Source: Gyrodactylus bullatarudis | Lineage: Eukaryota > Platyhelminthes > Monogenea > Gyrodactylidea > Gyrodactylidae | Length of the DNA stretch: 64,000 nt | Assembly: GCA_012064415.1 (NCBI GenBank) | Contig: SSNU01000792.1 | Location: 232,805 to 296,804 of the forward strand | Direction: 5' to 3' | Shown here: piece after piece, positions 48,491 to 62,277 of the stretch | Layout of the letters: the number at the start of each line of letters is the position of its first letter | Position numbering within the stretch: the stretch's first letter is position 1 | The notes under the pieces: generated by a model | The model's database searches: none | Seen by the model: only the letters and a program-made list of their open reading frames with translations | What the model was told of the DNA's origin: nothing | Position numbers and translations under genes: made by a program

Positions 48491-50867
48491 TTAATTCTAC
48501 TATAGAAATCTTTATTCAAGATGATCCGAGTTCTCTCTACAGGGTAATCTAAAACGAAAACATCTGAAATCCTTTAGATAATGAACTTTTTATTCGCTTC
48601 CATCAATAAATTTCTACGACTCTCTCCAACCCTCTTATTAGCATAACAACATCATACAACCTATACAGGTACATCATAGGTAGGTAGGCTGCACTTGTTA
48701 ACACTGGAACAAGATTTATTTTCGTTTCCTTTTTTTTCTGTATCCATTCTAAAGCATAACATTTACCCTTTTATAGTTTACCTAGGAAATTTTTTTTTTT
48801 GAACTTGGATCTTGGAGATCAGGCCATCCCTCTCCCTGTATCATACAGATGCACGTGTAGGAATAGAGTCATTTTCTCTCACCCATTGACCAATCAAGTG
48901 GTTAAAAGTCTGCCCCACACACACACAGATACCCTTTCATCTTATATACAGTTGTAATATTGCCCAATTTATTCTTCCTCTGCCTGTAATGACTAGCTAA
49001 CTTTATCTTGTAATAAAATACGATCGTATCAACCCAAATTATTATTTTTCCATTTCTGAAAACAACTGTCACTCTATTTAGTCTATTCTACAAGGGAAAA
49101 AGGAGAAATTTTTGGCAAAAAGGCGTTTACTCTCTTACTTTAGGTGCTTCTCTGAACGAGATCATCAACAAAAAACAAGGATTCTTATTGATCCCTATTG
49201 GGATAGTATGACCTCAGTCATAAATAATGAGAGGCCTTCCTTTTCTGTCTTATTAAGAAAATCAATAGGTAGGCAAATAAAAGCAACTCTCCGACAATTC
49301 GGAATAGGACAAACTTCCCAGTGATTCATTCCATTCAAAATATTCATCTTGATTCAATTATATAGCTACAAGTAAGCAGGTAGGGGATAATATATACCCT
49401 TGGACTTGTGACTAAACTATGACTAAAGATTTTTCATCATAAATGTTTTGGTTAATTATTCGGGTGGTGAAAGTTTAGTTTTTTTCTAAAGATACTTTAT
49501 TCAGACCTATTTTTTCCGGACTAAAATTCTATACTATTGGCTAAAAAAATATTTTTTTCATGACTCGCATTCAATCTTTTGTCAATCCTATGATATATGA
49601 ATACGCTGATTAAGAATCTACAAGTGTTTTTAACGAAATTATTTTTGGTTCAGAAGTTATCGATCAAAAAATTGGATCATTTTTGATCCAAAAACAGGTT
49701 ATCTTTGAAGCTTTAGCAGATGGCATATTTGAATTCTAGAGGTATGATTCCTCGATAAAAGTTATCTTACTTTTTCCTATCTAATAAATTTCCTATCGAA
49801 TGGGTGATAAACGAAGTATTTTCTGAGGCCTGAATGAATAATAATTAGTTGTTAAAATGACGTGATAAAATGATAGAACTATCACTGTGGGACTTATCAC
49901 AAGGGTTAAAGCAAATATAAAACAAAAGTCACACTGTTGAACAGAAGAGGAACAAATGAGGAATCTAACGATTAACAAATTATGGGTGTACAATAGGCTC
50001 ATATTCCCAATAAAAGGGGACGAAAAATAAAGAAAGAAATCAGTATTATTATTAACTTGTCGTTCTTTGATTTTCTTCTTATATAATTAGTATGTCAACT
50101 GGAATTTCGATTCAGTCAACCTTTTGTCTCATACAAAATAATACTGTATTGTATTGAGAATTAGAGACAAATTGATACTTCTCTACAATGTGGTCTGTGT
50201 GAGGTGTAATGACTCATGTTCTCTTTCTCTCTCTCTCTTTCTTAATCCTTACTTCCATGATTCCACGAGTGAGTGAATTCATATTCCTTAGACTTACTTT
50301 AGTATAGTAGAATATTATCAACTTGTTATTACTCATGTAATCAACTTGAGACTCGATGATAACAAATAAGCAACACTCCTACACCCTCATTAGGATATTT
50401 AGGAGTACTCACCAATCTACATCTATTCCCTCTCTAAAGTGTAGGTTGAGTAATCCATTTGGATTTTATTTTATCAAATGCATTAATTAATTCCTCTCAA
50501 GTCTATGATAATTAAAAACTTCTTCTTCCGAGTTATGGGCTCAGAATAGGCAGCAGAATAGGTTGAATTTTTTCTCAATCTATACATCTTACAAGGAGAG
50601 ATTTTGTTCGAATTTCATGTTACTCAGTTAATTTTAGTTTGGTATTCAATAAAAAATAATGTAAAATGAGTTCTATCATAAATTTTAGTAAAATTGACCC
50701 ATAGGTCATCGAAATCTTTCGACTGTCTTTCCACGTCTTCTTCAATCATCAGCTTTGTCCAATCTGATTGGAGAATAGTAGAACATTAGAAGAGATCGAC
50801 TTATGCTAATATCGATAATTGGATGGACCTGATTTTTCATCTTCGATTCAACTTTCTAAAAGTATCT

Positions 50868-51240
50868 AAACCTAATTGACATGAAGATGAGAATTTACCA
50901 TTTTTACAAAAAACCCGATATTTTTCTCCGGATTCACAGAAACAAATAATTTTTCGATTCGAAGCAGTTAAGTGATGATATTTGGGATCAACAAATTCGA
51001 ATTCACCCGAAGTCCCCTGAAATTCGTCATTACTGTGGGAAATCGAATCATTTGAATTTTTCTATTATCACGAAGGCAAATTATCCAAAATCTGGAAGTT
51101 TAACTTTTTCTCTGAAACAGTAAGATCTTCGCTACATCTATGACCAAATTCGAAATATTTGTTTAATGTTGATCCCAAATATCATCACTTAACTGCTTCG
51201 AATCATAGAAATCGATAAAATTTTGAGTTCAAAATTTTAA
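50868..51240. repeat. Composite repeat with internal inverted repeat
   Basis: Arms at about 50950-50993 and 51165-51209 are inverted copies sharing ATTCGAAGCAGTTAAGTGAT and GATATTTGGGATCAAC. Blocks of this unit recur at 20326-20720 in mixed orientation. Confidence 0.65.
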
Positions 51241-51610
51241 AAAGTGGAAATTTGGTGTCTTTTTGAAATTCGAAAAACGGCCCAATTTTGGTCAGACTGA
51301 ATTCATGTCAACGACTAGCTTTTCATTTGGTCAGAATATGAATATCCCGATTGAGCAATTGACTCAACTATTTCATTCAACTCACATTGCTTGAATGAAT
51401 TCGGAAATTCAGAAAGAAAGATAGTATTGCGTGTATTAGTGAACGAATTTCATGTATCTTCCTTCATTCTTTGAAATTATTCTCTTTTGATCTTATGAAA
51501 GCAATTTCCTTCTCAAATTAAAATTAAATCCCTAATTCTACTTCACATAATTCTCCCTTTCTCTGTCATCGTTTTCGAAAACTGAATTTAAAATTTTCAA
51601 TAGTCATAAT

Positions 51611-52215
51611 TAGGGCGACCAGAAAAAGGCATACTTTATGATGAAAAAAGGCAATTTTTAATTCTGAAAAAGGCAAAAAAAGGCAAATTCATAAAATCGA
51701 ATGTTTCTCACGAGAAGCATCCCAAGAAGATATCTGCTGAAAGCGGACTTAAAGGAGATCTCATTAAAAATCCAAAAAGTAGCTTTAACAACATAGTAAA
51801 GCATAAAAGGTATATTCATATAATCGAATATCTCTCACAAGTAGTGATTTAAAAAAATTAATCAATTCTTCAAGCCTTTCAAGTGAATAGAATGAGAATG
51901 AGATGTTGAGTTGGATAAGCCATTTCTATTGGCTGTTTACCGAGTCCCCCCTAAAATTAAATTCAGAAAATGAAAATTTAACTAAGATCAAGATAAACAA
52001 GGATAAAAAATTTGCACAATCCTTGAAAAAAATGAAAAAGCAATCCTTTTTGTAAAAAAGGCAAAAAAAAGGCAAGCCTCCTCGAAATAGGCATAGAAGG
52101 CAAACTTATTTCTCTTATTAATAGGTTTAGAAATAAAAGGACTGAATTTTTAATATTTTCAAAGTATTTTAGACTCACTCTCAAAAAAGGCAAAAAAGGC
52201 ATTTTGGTCGCCCTA
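51611..52215. mobile_element. hAT-type non-autonomous DNA transposon
   Basis: Termini are perfect 11-bp inverted repeats: TAGGGCGACCA at 51611-51621 and its complement at 52205-52215. They are flanked by identical 8-bp direct repeats GTCATAAT at 51603-51610 and 52216-52223. Eight-base target duplications with TAGGG-like ends are typical of hAT elements. The 605-base interior is non-coding and carries many AAAAAGGCA-type units in direct orientation. The perfect ends and target duplication suggest a fairly recent insertion. Confidence 0.85.
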
Positions 52216-53319
52216 GTCATAATTATTAGTTTGGCGTGAAAATCTCAAGTAAAGAGATCATAACGTGTCCAATTATTCAAAATTTATAGTTTCTTGTAGT
52301 AAAATTCATTGAAAGATAGTGGCACAAATAAATTGTGCATTAATAAATAGAAAAAAAGGTTCACTAGGTTTTTTTGTTGTTCTCTTATTTTCTATCAAAT
52401 ATATTTTGTTAATTATTAATCATTTCAATTGTACTCTCGAGATAAACTACGTACACTTTGATATAAGAACTTACCTCATTAATACACATCCTAATTCATC
52501 CACTTAACCCCACCCCTTCTTCACTCATTGTTTTTGTACTGAAAAATTGAAAAAATGCTGTACATTGTACAAGTATTGTCTAGATAGATTGAAATACTCT
52601 TGGCCTTCATTATAATGTAATGATTATAAAGATAGTTTTGAAAGGGGAATTATTATCGATGCGTGAAAAGAGAAACTTGAATAGGCATAGAAAGATGAAA
52701 AAATTAAAGGATATCTTTTCTACATTTTTCTAGAAAAATTTCCCACCAACCCGAAAGTGTTGGCTATTGATTATAGTTAACTAAACTCTGATTGGTTCAC
52801 TGAATGAAAAGAAAGAAAGAAAAAAACCAATCAGCTTCATTCATTTATATTTATTGACACTTTAATATTAAGATTTACTATAGATAAGGATGATCTTTAT
52901 TTTCATTCATTGAAGTTTAATCAAATCAGTTAGTTTTTTTCATTTGAGATTTTCATTCCTTTGAATAAAGCTTAATAACTTTGAGACCAGAAATCGCGTA
53001 AACTCATACGATACATCAATGAAAAGAACGTTAAATTTGCTATTAAATCTTGGAACATATTTAAACTGATGTACTTATAAAAAAATTCATAAATATATCT
53101 GGTTTAGTCTTTACTGGTACAAAATCGATTAGACACATTCAGTTTAGGTTGAAGATTGCTTGAAAGCATGCTAAAATTTTCAGGCAAGTATTCATTAGTT
53201 CTCGTACATTTGCTTTTTTATCGATTATAATTGGCACTGCACTCACCTCGGTCAGTTACCCTGATTCCAAGTCAGAATTCGATCTTGAAATTTGAATTAT
53301 CCTTCGAAAAGATGCTGAG

Positions 53320-53615
53320 GGTTAAAATAGCCATTTTTCGGCTTTAGAACGAGTTATCTGCTTATAAGATAATTATCTATGAGTGATATCAAATAGGCAC
53401 ATTTGAAATCTACCTACATGGTTTCCTTTCTTATAACCTGGAGATCTCAAGAAAAAACGTTCTAAATATTTTTGTCTTAAATTTGACTTAATTAAACTCG
53501 CTCTACTGAGCTCCCCAAATCTGAATTCCTTTTTGTAAGCCGACTTATCATTTCAAAGATAATAGAGGTTAAAATAGGCATTTTTTGGCTCTAAAACCAG
53601 TTATCTTCTAAACTT
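53320..53615. repeat. Local direct repeat
   Basis: Two related segments about 250 bases apart, near 53320-53365 and 53565-53612, share GGTTAAAATAG.CATTTTT.GGCT.TA.AAC.AGTTATCT. A looser match to 49780-49850 is seen at about 53810-53880 (ATAAATTTCCT...AATG.G.GATAAA). Confidence 0.5.
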
Positions 53616-54731
53616 TAAGAGATATTGAGCAGGCTATTGTTTTACGATAGAAAGTTATTTTATTTTTTTCTTAAAAATAGGTTTTCAAAAAATGTTCTAA
53701 ATATTTTTCAAATATTCGTCCACATTTTCAAAAAATCACCCTCCCTTCAAGTAACTATGGTGTCCATCAGTGGACAGCTAGCTCTATGAATTATACATAA
53801 TTTTTGTAGCTTAATAAATTTCCTTTCTAATGAGGGATAAAGAAAGTGTTTCAGGTATCTTTCAATTAAAATTATTGCTCGAGAAAGAGTTGTCTTCCAC
53901 TGGTGGAACAATGGGACATGAAGGGTTAATGAGGTATAGATATTCTTGCAGTTCGAATTATCGTTTAAGTCTCAATGGGACATATATAATGGGTTATTCC
54001 TAATACTTGTGCTTCCTTATTGATTATAAGTGTTCCTGGATTTACCCTAGATCAGTTAGAATGTTGGCATCTACTCACTTGTGATTCCAATCAAATCGAG
54101 AAAATCTGTCCTTCCCAATCTATTCGATATTTATTCTTCATCATTCTCTTGAAGAGGACGACCAAAATCTCTTAGATTGTGGCATTGACAGTTTTCTATT
54201 TTTTTTTGTTCCGATGCACTCTCAGCCATTTTAATGCACACACTTTTTATTGAATATCCTTAAACTCTTCCATCTCTATCGCTTTCATTTCTCCATTGTG
54301 TTCCTCTTGTGTTGCGTCTTCTCACAAACACATCTCTGTCCTCTTTTTTTGCATTCCCAAATTAAACATTGATCAGAATATCTACCCTCTCCCCCACTTT
54401 ATTTTATAGTTTAGTTAGAATTAGATGTACACATATCTCACATATTCTTCTTCCTCTTCATCCGTGACCTCAGCCAAGAGAGTGAGATCTTTCAGTTCCA
54501 TTCTCCATCTAGAATACAATTAAATGGATAGATGGGAATTTTCCGACGCTCTTATCCCTCTTCATATTGAAATACTATCTTCCTCACCGTCATTTGAATG
54601 CCTCCTAATTTCATAGAAAAAAAAGTTATACCTAGGGCCACAAAAATTTGTTTTTAATGAAAGATGCCACAAATTTTTTCACAAATAAACATGTCTATTT
54701 CGGGCCTATACTCATCAGACTGATGATACAA

Positions 54732-54837
54732 GTATGGTTTTTAAAATTTTACAAGGAAGGACCGATTTCTTACTAACAATACAATTGGTTCCTACGCGTT
54801 AATAAGGTCCTTCCTTTTAAAATTCTGAAAACTATAC
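54732..54837. repeat. 32-bp-arm hairpin
   Basis: 54732-54763 and 54806-54837 are inverted copies with few mismatches, around the block AAGGAAGGACC, with a 42-base loop. Probably a small foldback element. Confidence 0.65.
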
Positions 54838-55631
54838 TTCATATTTCATTCTCAAAGATTCCATGACATTAGCAGCACAGCTCAAAACCAATTTTTCTGA
54901 ACAATTTTGACTTATTCAAAATTAATTTATAATAATTTGAGATATTTCAAAAATACCTAGTTGCAGTGAAAAATTGATTGAAATTTCTGGATCTCATCCA
55001 ATTTTGTTAATATATATTTAACCTTTTCTATATAATACTATATTTGGATAGCTCTGATATTTGTAAAAATATGCGCTAGAAAAATTTTAAAACCTTGATT
55101 CAAATTAGTTTTCCTTGGCAAATTCCTACATTTTAGTCAAAACTCGAAATATGTAAAATCAATGAAAAGTTTCAATGGACAAAATTATTCTTGATAGTTC
55201 TATAGTTTAGAATCAGTATCTTTTAGAACAATGATTCAGTTTTCAAAACCAACTATAGACTCGATTTCAGCGTAATTATTTCTGGTCTTTTTCAAACAAA
55301 CCCCTTGTATTAATTAATCAAGAAAACATGTTATCTTTCCTGTTTACATTACCATTTCATCCATTCCTTCTTTTGGTTCCATTCATGATTCATCTGGGAA
55401 ATTAAAATTACCTCCTCCTCTCTTTTCCTAAACTTCCGAGGTTAATTTTTTGTTTTGGACTGAGATTACCCAAAAGGAAACAACAACAAGAAATGGTAGG
55501 AAGTATGACAATAAAATTATAATTCCCTGTTTTCCGTTGGAGGAACTGGAAACTGGTTAAAAATAAATCTTGTCCCAATTAAAAGAATATAAAAAAGGGT
55601 TAAATTTTCGATTTCTTTCCCCCTGTTCTGA

Positions 55632-55654
55632 AGAGAGAGAGAGAGAGAGAGAGA
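55632..55654. repeat. (AG)n microsatellite
   Basis: About 11 perfect AG units. Confidence 0.9.
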
Positions 55655-56693
55655 ACCAGAATGAATAGTCCCCACTCCCCTAACACCACACTACACTGCT
55701 ACAACATGGACTACTTTTACTTTTTTATCGTAGTTAATCTTGAAATGTACACTCTGTGGGATGGTGAATATTTTTATATGAATGAATGCTGGTTCAACCT
55801 GTATGTGTTTTATATACCCTTGATTCTTTTTTTATTCTAAATCCTATAAAACTTTCCCCTTTTCAACCAGGATTCCGTAACTATCATTGTTTTGCCAACC
55901 CCTAAAATTAGGCCAATTTTTTAATTTACAAAAATTCATTCATCCGACACGTGTCATCCTGTAGCTTAATGAAAGTTTGTTATTCTCTTTTGATTAAAAC
56001 GTATTTTTTGAAAAACCTATCACTCAAGGTCCTTGCAAATTCAATTTTTCTCGATTGATCATACCTGTAGAATTCAAAAACAAAGAGTTGATTCACTTTC
56101 GACCTTTTGCAAACTAATTAATAGACTAGGATAAACTTGGTTCCTTTCCGCACATTCTCTCGCACTACACACCAAAGAACATCGACAATTGCATTTGGTA
56201 TTTTTCACGTTGACATTTCCTCCTTTCTTCACTCCATTCAACTACCACTTCTACTTCTTGCCTTTCCTATGCATCACTCTTCAGATATATACATATCTCG
56301 TATACAATGTATATTTTTAATAAAACTCTGTGTACTTCTCTCTTGGTGTATTTTGTCAATAGTACAAATGCCTATTCTCGAATGATTCAATATTCCATTT
56401 TGTACCAATAACTACATCCTCAACCTCCCCCTCCCATCCCCTTCGTTCACTTTGAAATTTTCTGATCTTATTTATGATAGTTATTCTCAAACTTTTGATC
56501 GATTCATTTTACTCCATTGTATGTATATAAAACGTAAGCATTCGGAATTATTCATTGTAACATGATTAAGTAAATGACATCAGACCAACTGTAGTTATCA
56601 CATTATTATCGTTAATGAACAGAAATCGATACTCTCTCCTAATTGGCTAGGATACACTTTTCATTTCTTAATTACAAATTTGTTTATTCCTAA

Positions 56694-56704
56694 CCCCCCC
56701 CCCC
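56694..56704. repeat. Homopolymer C11
   Basis: Eleven consecutive C, unusual in this AT-rich background. Confidence 0.85.
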
Positions 56705-59700
56705 AACCCCTCTTTTTTCAATACATAAGGGGATTGTGTCTTTCACATGACTTTAGGAATAAAACTTTTCAATGAAATCGTTACGCTAATCTCTCTCTTT
56801 ATAAACAATTGAGGATATATTATATTCCAGAGAGTGTATCTATAAATATCGAGATTGTTTGTCTATCACTCACTCACACACACAAATTATTGAGCTGAGA
56901 CATAAACAGAATCCAAGAGAAAATCTTCCGAAATGAATTTACGACGTATATAATACTTTTCTCGCTCTCTCCTTCATAATAAATTATAAATTTTATGATT
57001 TTGTTTATTACTTCGCGTGAAGCTACCATCTTTTCTTATTCTTGTAGATCAAATCTGAAGCTAAAGATGAATTCATATGATTCAACAGTTATTATTTTCT
57101 CAAATAGAAATTTATTTATTAATCTGTATTTATATATATTAGACGAAATCTCCCATCATTTCTAAAATCGCCTATCGATATGATAAAATTTCTTTTCATC
57201 CGTCTGTATCAAGATAAACAAAACCATAGAAATTGTCAAATAAAAAACGTTTTATTTTCTTTCAAAAAAGTTACAAGATGACTTGATCATAATAAAATTA
57301 TTTCAAGGAATAATTAAAAATGAAAATTCTCTCATCTTATTTTATGTAGTCTCCAACGTTATTGAGCCTTTTTACGATTTGCAGAAGATGAATGAGCAAG
57401 TCTTCTTAATCAAATGGGGTAAAAGGATGAAAATGCTAGACATTCTTTGTTGCTTAATCGTACGAAGCAAGATTTCAGGAAACTGAACTGGATTTGTTCT
57501 ACTTTGCAAGTGGATTCGATGGAAATTCTCATTAAAAGAGCTTTTAAATGAAAGGAGTTTGAGTGTCTAATCTCGCTATCAGAAATTTAATTAGCGTATT
57601 AATGTAAGGTCTGATTGATAGATTGTGATCGAAGGATAATCCAAGGTCCTCTATTTTCTTGACAATGAGAAATTATTTGTCTCCCAACTATCTCGAGTTA
57701 AAATACAGAGTCTCTTGTAAATCTAATCCTAAAATCGATACACCAAGTAGCCAATAAGATTACAACTGTATTTTGTTTTCTAACTAAAACTATATTTAAT
57801 TGGCTAAAAACATACAAAGAATGATGTCAATTACTATTACTTCATGTTGAAACTAAATGTGAATGAGAAAAGTCTTGTACTGAGTAGAATAAGTGACTAT
57901 AAACTTTCAATAAATAATCCCCAAAGGATTAATTATCTCCTCTATTCCTTTCTCCTCCAATAATTCCTCTCTAATTTTCTCTAATGAATAACCACCCATT
58001 CATGGATAGTACATACCATTATCCATCTCTATATTAAAAAATGAGCTCATTCAAACAATAACTTCTCAATGAATCATCGTAGCTGAATAAGTGGCTAGTA
58101 AATTAGTTTTTAGATTCTTTAGAATCGAATAAAGACTTGAGAAAGTTATCTATGAGCCATTAGGGGGTGAAGGGTTAACTTGATCCTCAAATCATCGCTA
58201 AAACCGTCTCCTTCAGAATCAATTTTCATAATTAAAATATAATTCCCTTCAAAAATGTTCACTATTCATTATACAGTAATTAGTTAGTTTGAAGAAAATA
58301 AACTTTTTTTTAATTCCTAAATTCTCCTACACACAAAAATACATGGTCAGTTCATCCTGCTTGAAAGAAAGACATGATGATGAGGATAACATTGTTCTAA
58401 TTAAAATAATAACAATTTTCGGGTCATATTGAATATACTCCTAAAATAACTACTTAGATCAATGTACATACTTTTTATTCTTTTTTCAATGAAAAAATCA
58501 TACTACCTTTATTTTCAATGAAATTTGTAACATAATTCTTTGTCATTATTTTATATACTTAATGTTAACTGCGCATTAGAGTCAAGTTTTTATTCATTTA
58601 TTTATTAGTTCAAGAGTATAATTCTTTTGACAAGTTATGGAAAAAAAACTATGAATAAAAAATTTATTCCCATAATCCTTTTTTTGATCATGTGAATTAT
58701 TCCATTCTATACTATAGTGGCCAAGGATTGCTATAGTTCAACAAAGATGACTGAAAAATTCAATTCAAATAAATTAGAATCCTATTGTAATTATGTAGTT
58801 CATAGAATTATGCCAGAATCGATTTTCCTTAACCATGTAATTATCTACAATTTTCCATAGATTCTATTCTGTAAATTGCACTAAAAGTAAAAGTTCCTAC
58901 TGTTTCACTAATGATGATTTGTTACAATATCTACCATTTCATATTCATGATAAAAAAAACCATGTAGTTGTATTTATAAAATATATATAATCTACAAATA
59001 AAAATACACGTCCAAGTAAAATAGGGAGAACATGGGGGTGGTGGTGAGTTCCAAATTGAAGCAATGTACATTAGGTAATCATATCGTTATTGTTAACATA
59101 ATTCCCCTTGACCCTAGTTCATTATTTTTTCATTCTTTCAATGAAAATTAATTACGCATGCACACACAAATACACACACAATAGGGGGATCATATCAATA
59201 GTTACACACTACTTCTACTTCTATTACTCTCTCCCAACAATAACCCATGACTCATATGCTACACTTGTTTTATTAATATATTATAAATGGAGTTCAATAA
59301 TAGTTCAATCAATAATTTACCTATCTCTATTCATAGAGTTACTGTGGATGAAAACTGAAATTAAGATCAACCTGTCCTAACCCCTTTGTGAATTTTAGTG
59401 GGTAAAAGCCAAGATTCTGAAATAATGCCTCATTTTGACTAACAATTCGGTCCCTCTTAGGGAATACACATACTCGAAAGATAATTCAATAAAATATTTT
59501 AGTATAAACGCTAACTTTCTAACCAATTGAGAGCTCAGACCGGAGACCAAAATGAGAGCATTGTAGGAATCAAGGTTGGAGTAGAGCCCATGTCACGTGC
59601 CTGAATATGCGTCAGGTTCCATGAGTAGTGGAGCTAAATAGTTCAAGTTATTAAAAAAACTAAGTTTTCTTTAACATCGATAATCGTTAATTTGATGGGA

Positions 59701-59856
59701 AACTTTAACATAAGCTAAAAATAATATTTGTTAGGGTCTAACAGTATTACCACTGAAAGGTGTAATTTTGCAATAAAAAAATATTGATTTTTCATATTTT
59801 TTCTGTCTGTACACATAATTGATTTATCTTGCTTGAGGTTCCTGATTTCCACGAAA

Positions 59857-60143
59857 TTATTATCATTTTGCCTTGCTTTTTGTAGGTAGAAAACGAAAAT
59901 TGATTCTTGGTGAATATGAACTCTTTATTTATAGATAATATTATTCAATGAAATGTGTAAAGTTCGTTTGGGCCAATCAAAATAATAAATCCTTTACACA
60001 TTTCATTGAATAATATTCTGGATAAATACTCATGTCGGTGTAGGGTCTGATGAGAACCGAACAAAATAAAGAGTTCACCCAGAATCTAATATAGATTGTT
60101 TTCTACCTACAAAAGGCATTAGTCAGCGAAATGATAATTGATT
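59857..60143. mobile_element. Foldback (MITE-like) element with perfect 26-bp inner palindrome
   Basis: Outer inverted repeats include GTAGGTAGAAAAC (about 59883) and its complement at 60098-60110. Middle blocks include GGTGAATATGAACTCTTTATTTAT against its imperfect complement. A perfect 26-bp inner inverted repeat lies at 59937-59962 and 59992-60017. The CATCAGACCCTACACCGACATG core on the complement matches the element at 2430-2780. Confidence 0.72.
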
Positions 60144-62277
60144 CAAATGATTAGATCGTGGTATTATACTCCATATAGGGACATTTTCAATTTGTTCAGA
60201 ATTCAACTGTCTCTTTCGTTATTCTCACAGCCAAAGAGTTACTTTTATCCATCCTCTTTCTCTTTGTTCCTTATAAAGTGTGTTATAAATCCGTATTTAC
60301 AATCGTAAATGTAATCCATCTACTAGAGAATATCATCTATACTTTGTAATAGTAGTACAATCTATCCTATTTAGTGTACATATTGAATATTCTCTATATA
60401 TGTGATATGATCGTAAACTTTTTCTCGTTAAAAGTTTTCATTAATGTAATAATAAATAATTCAAATCTCGCTTCTTCCATTAACCAGTTCATTGCATGTT
60501 CATACCTGATTCAGTTAAAATAAACAGAGTTGAACACCAAGGACTTTCTACTACAGATCTTGATTATTATTTATTTGAAATGAATTTCATCCACTAGAAT
60601 ACACCTTTTGTTTTTTGAAGGAAACTCCGGAAATGTCTGATTATTTCCTCTTAAATAATTCCATACACATGTTCTGCAGACTTCATGAAAGTTTGTAGAC
60701 TCTAGAATTTAGATTCCTTCAACTATTCCCTTTCTGACAGGAAATTTGTAAACTTTAGAGAGTCTGCAGATTCTCAGGGAGTCTAGAAATCAATCATCAT
60801 TCATATGAAGACTTTATCTCATACAGAACTAATGGTTCATGAGTGTAATGTTTTCTTGACGAGTTTCTGTGAATTTTGGTGATCCAAATATATATTATTA
60901 GCATTCTATTGCAATAACAATTTTGAGTTTAAATCGAATTAAAACAATACCTCTATAAATTGCATCCAGATTTAGCAGATGATTATTTTTTGAAATGACC
61001 CGTTTGAAGTTTTCACATGCAAGTCTTATTTTTGCTTTAGGAATACACCAAGGTTTTCAGATACAATCAAAGAGAGTTCAGATTACAAGCGTCTCATCTA
61101 ACTGGACGAGGTTGGCTACAGTTTTTATTAATCTAGTCTTACTAATATTTATCTCATTCAAAAATATAGTTAGAACCCTGTTGAACGGCGACTGTAAATA
61201 AAGTAAAATCTAAGCCTGTCTGAAAACTACTTCCTACTACTGACATGGTTTATATATTCAATTAAATCTAGACAGGCTATAATTATCCAGTAATTAATAT
61301 AAATTAGAAAAAAATAACAAAGTTTCCCATTCAAGACGATATGTAGGGAGGTGGGCTTTAGTAAGGGGAAGAGAGACGAGAGACATGAAGAAAACAGTCT
61401 CCAATTCTATAAGAAAATAAAAGCAAAAAACTAGGCAGATTTTACATGGAATTGTTATCAATTCGTAGACATGTCTCGCTCCCCGAACACAAGTGTATCT
61501 CCACTATGAAACTCGATGAATAGAATAGATTTTATTGAATACTAAAAGATTTCCTATCAAACGACTAGCTAGGATTTCACTTTTTTTCTCGATTTGTTTG
61601 CGTTTTATGTGGACATCTCGTTAGTATTTAAACGTTACTGAGTCTGAAAAGACCAAACGTTTATCACTCAAGAATATACCCTAGCTTTCTTAAACCTTCC
61701 TCATGAGTTTAGAACCAAAGGAAAATATTCCTGACTTAGTTTGGCCATATTATAATCATGATTACTCTTACAACCTTTTTCTAATACAAGAAATAAAATA
61801 CAAGAGTTTTATGAACCAATTTCAAGATTCAAATTATCCATCTCTCTCCTCTATTATTCTTCAACAATACACAAGGTTGTATGGACTTTTTGTTTCCAAG
61901 CACACCATGTGTGTCTCTCTCAAAATATGTTTGTTAAATGTCTTTTAAATAAACCAACCTAACTATCTGTAATAATACACAATAATAGTGTGGTAATGTA
62001 ATTGTAATTAACCAAAATGGGTACATACTTTGTAAAAAAACCTGATTACCCCTCTGGTAACCAACCTCAAATATGTGCAATATTACTCATGGACTAATTT
62101 CCTGACTTTCTTTACTCTCTTTACTTCGAGAATATGCTAATTACTTATTAGTAATTAGTGAAGAATCGTTTATTTTGAGAAAAGGGGGCTTTTGCACAAA
62201 AAGCTAAATAGATTTTTAATATTCAGATCTCTGAAACCTATCAGGGTAATTTCTTTGATACATAAAGAACTAATGAA

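Noticed and set aside
49112..49324. 70-codon plus-strand frame after a TTTAG
   Set aside because: Wrong phase for the upstream exon, no donor or family resemblance; probably chance.
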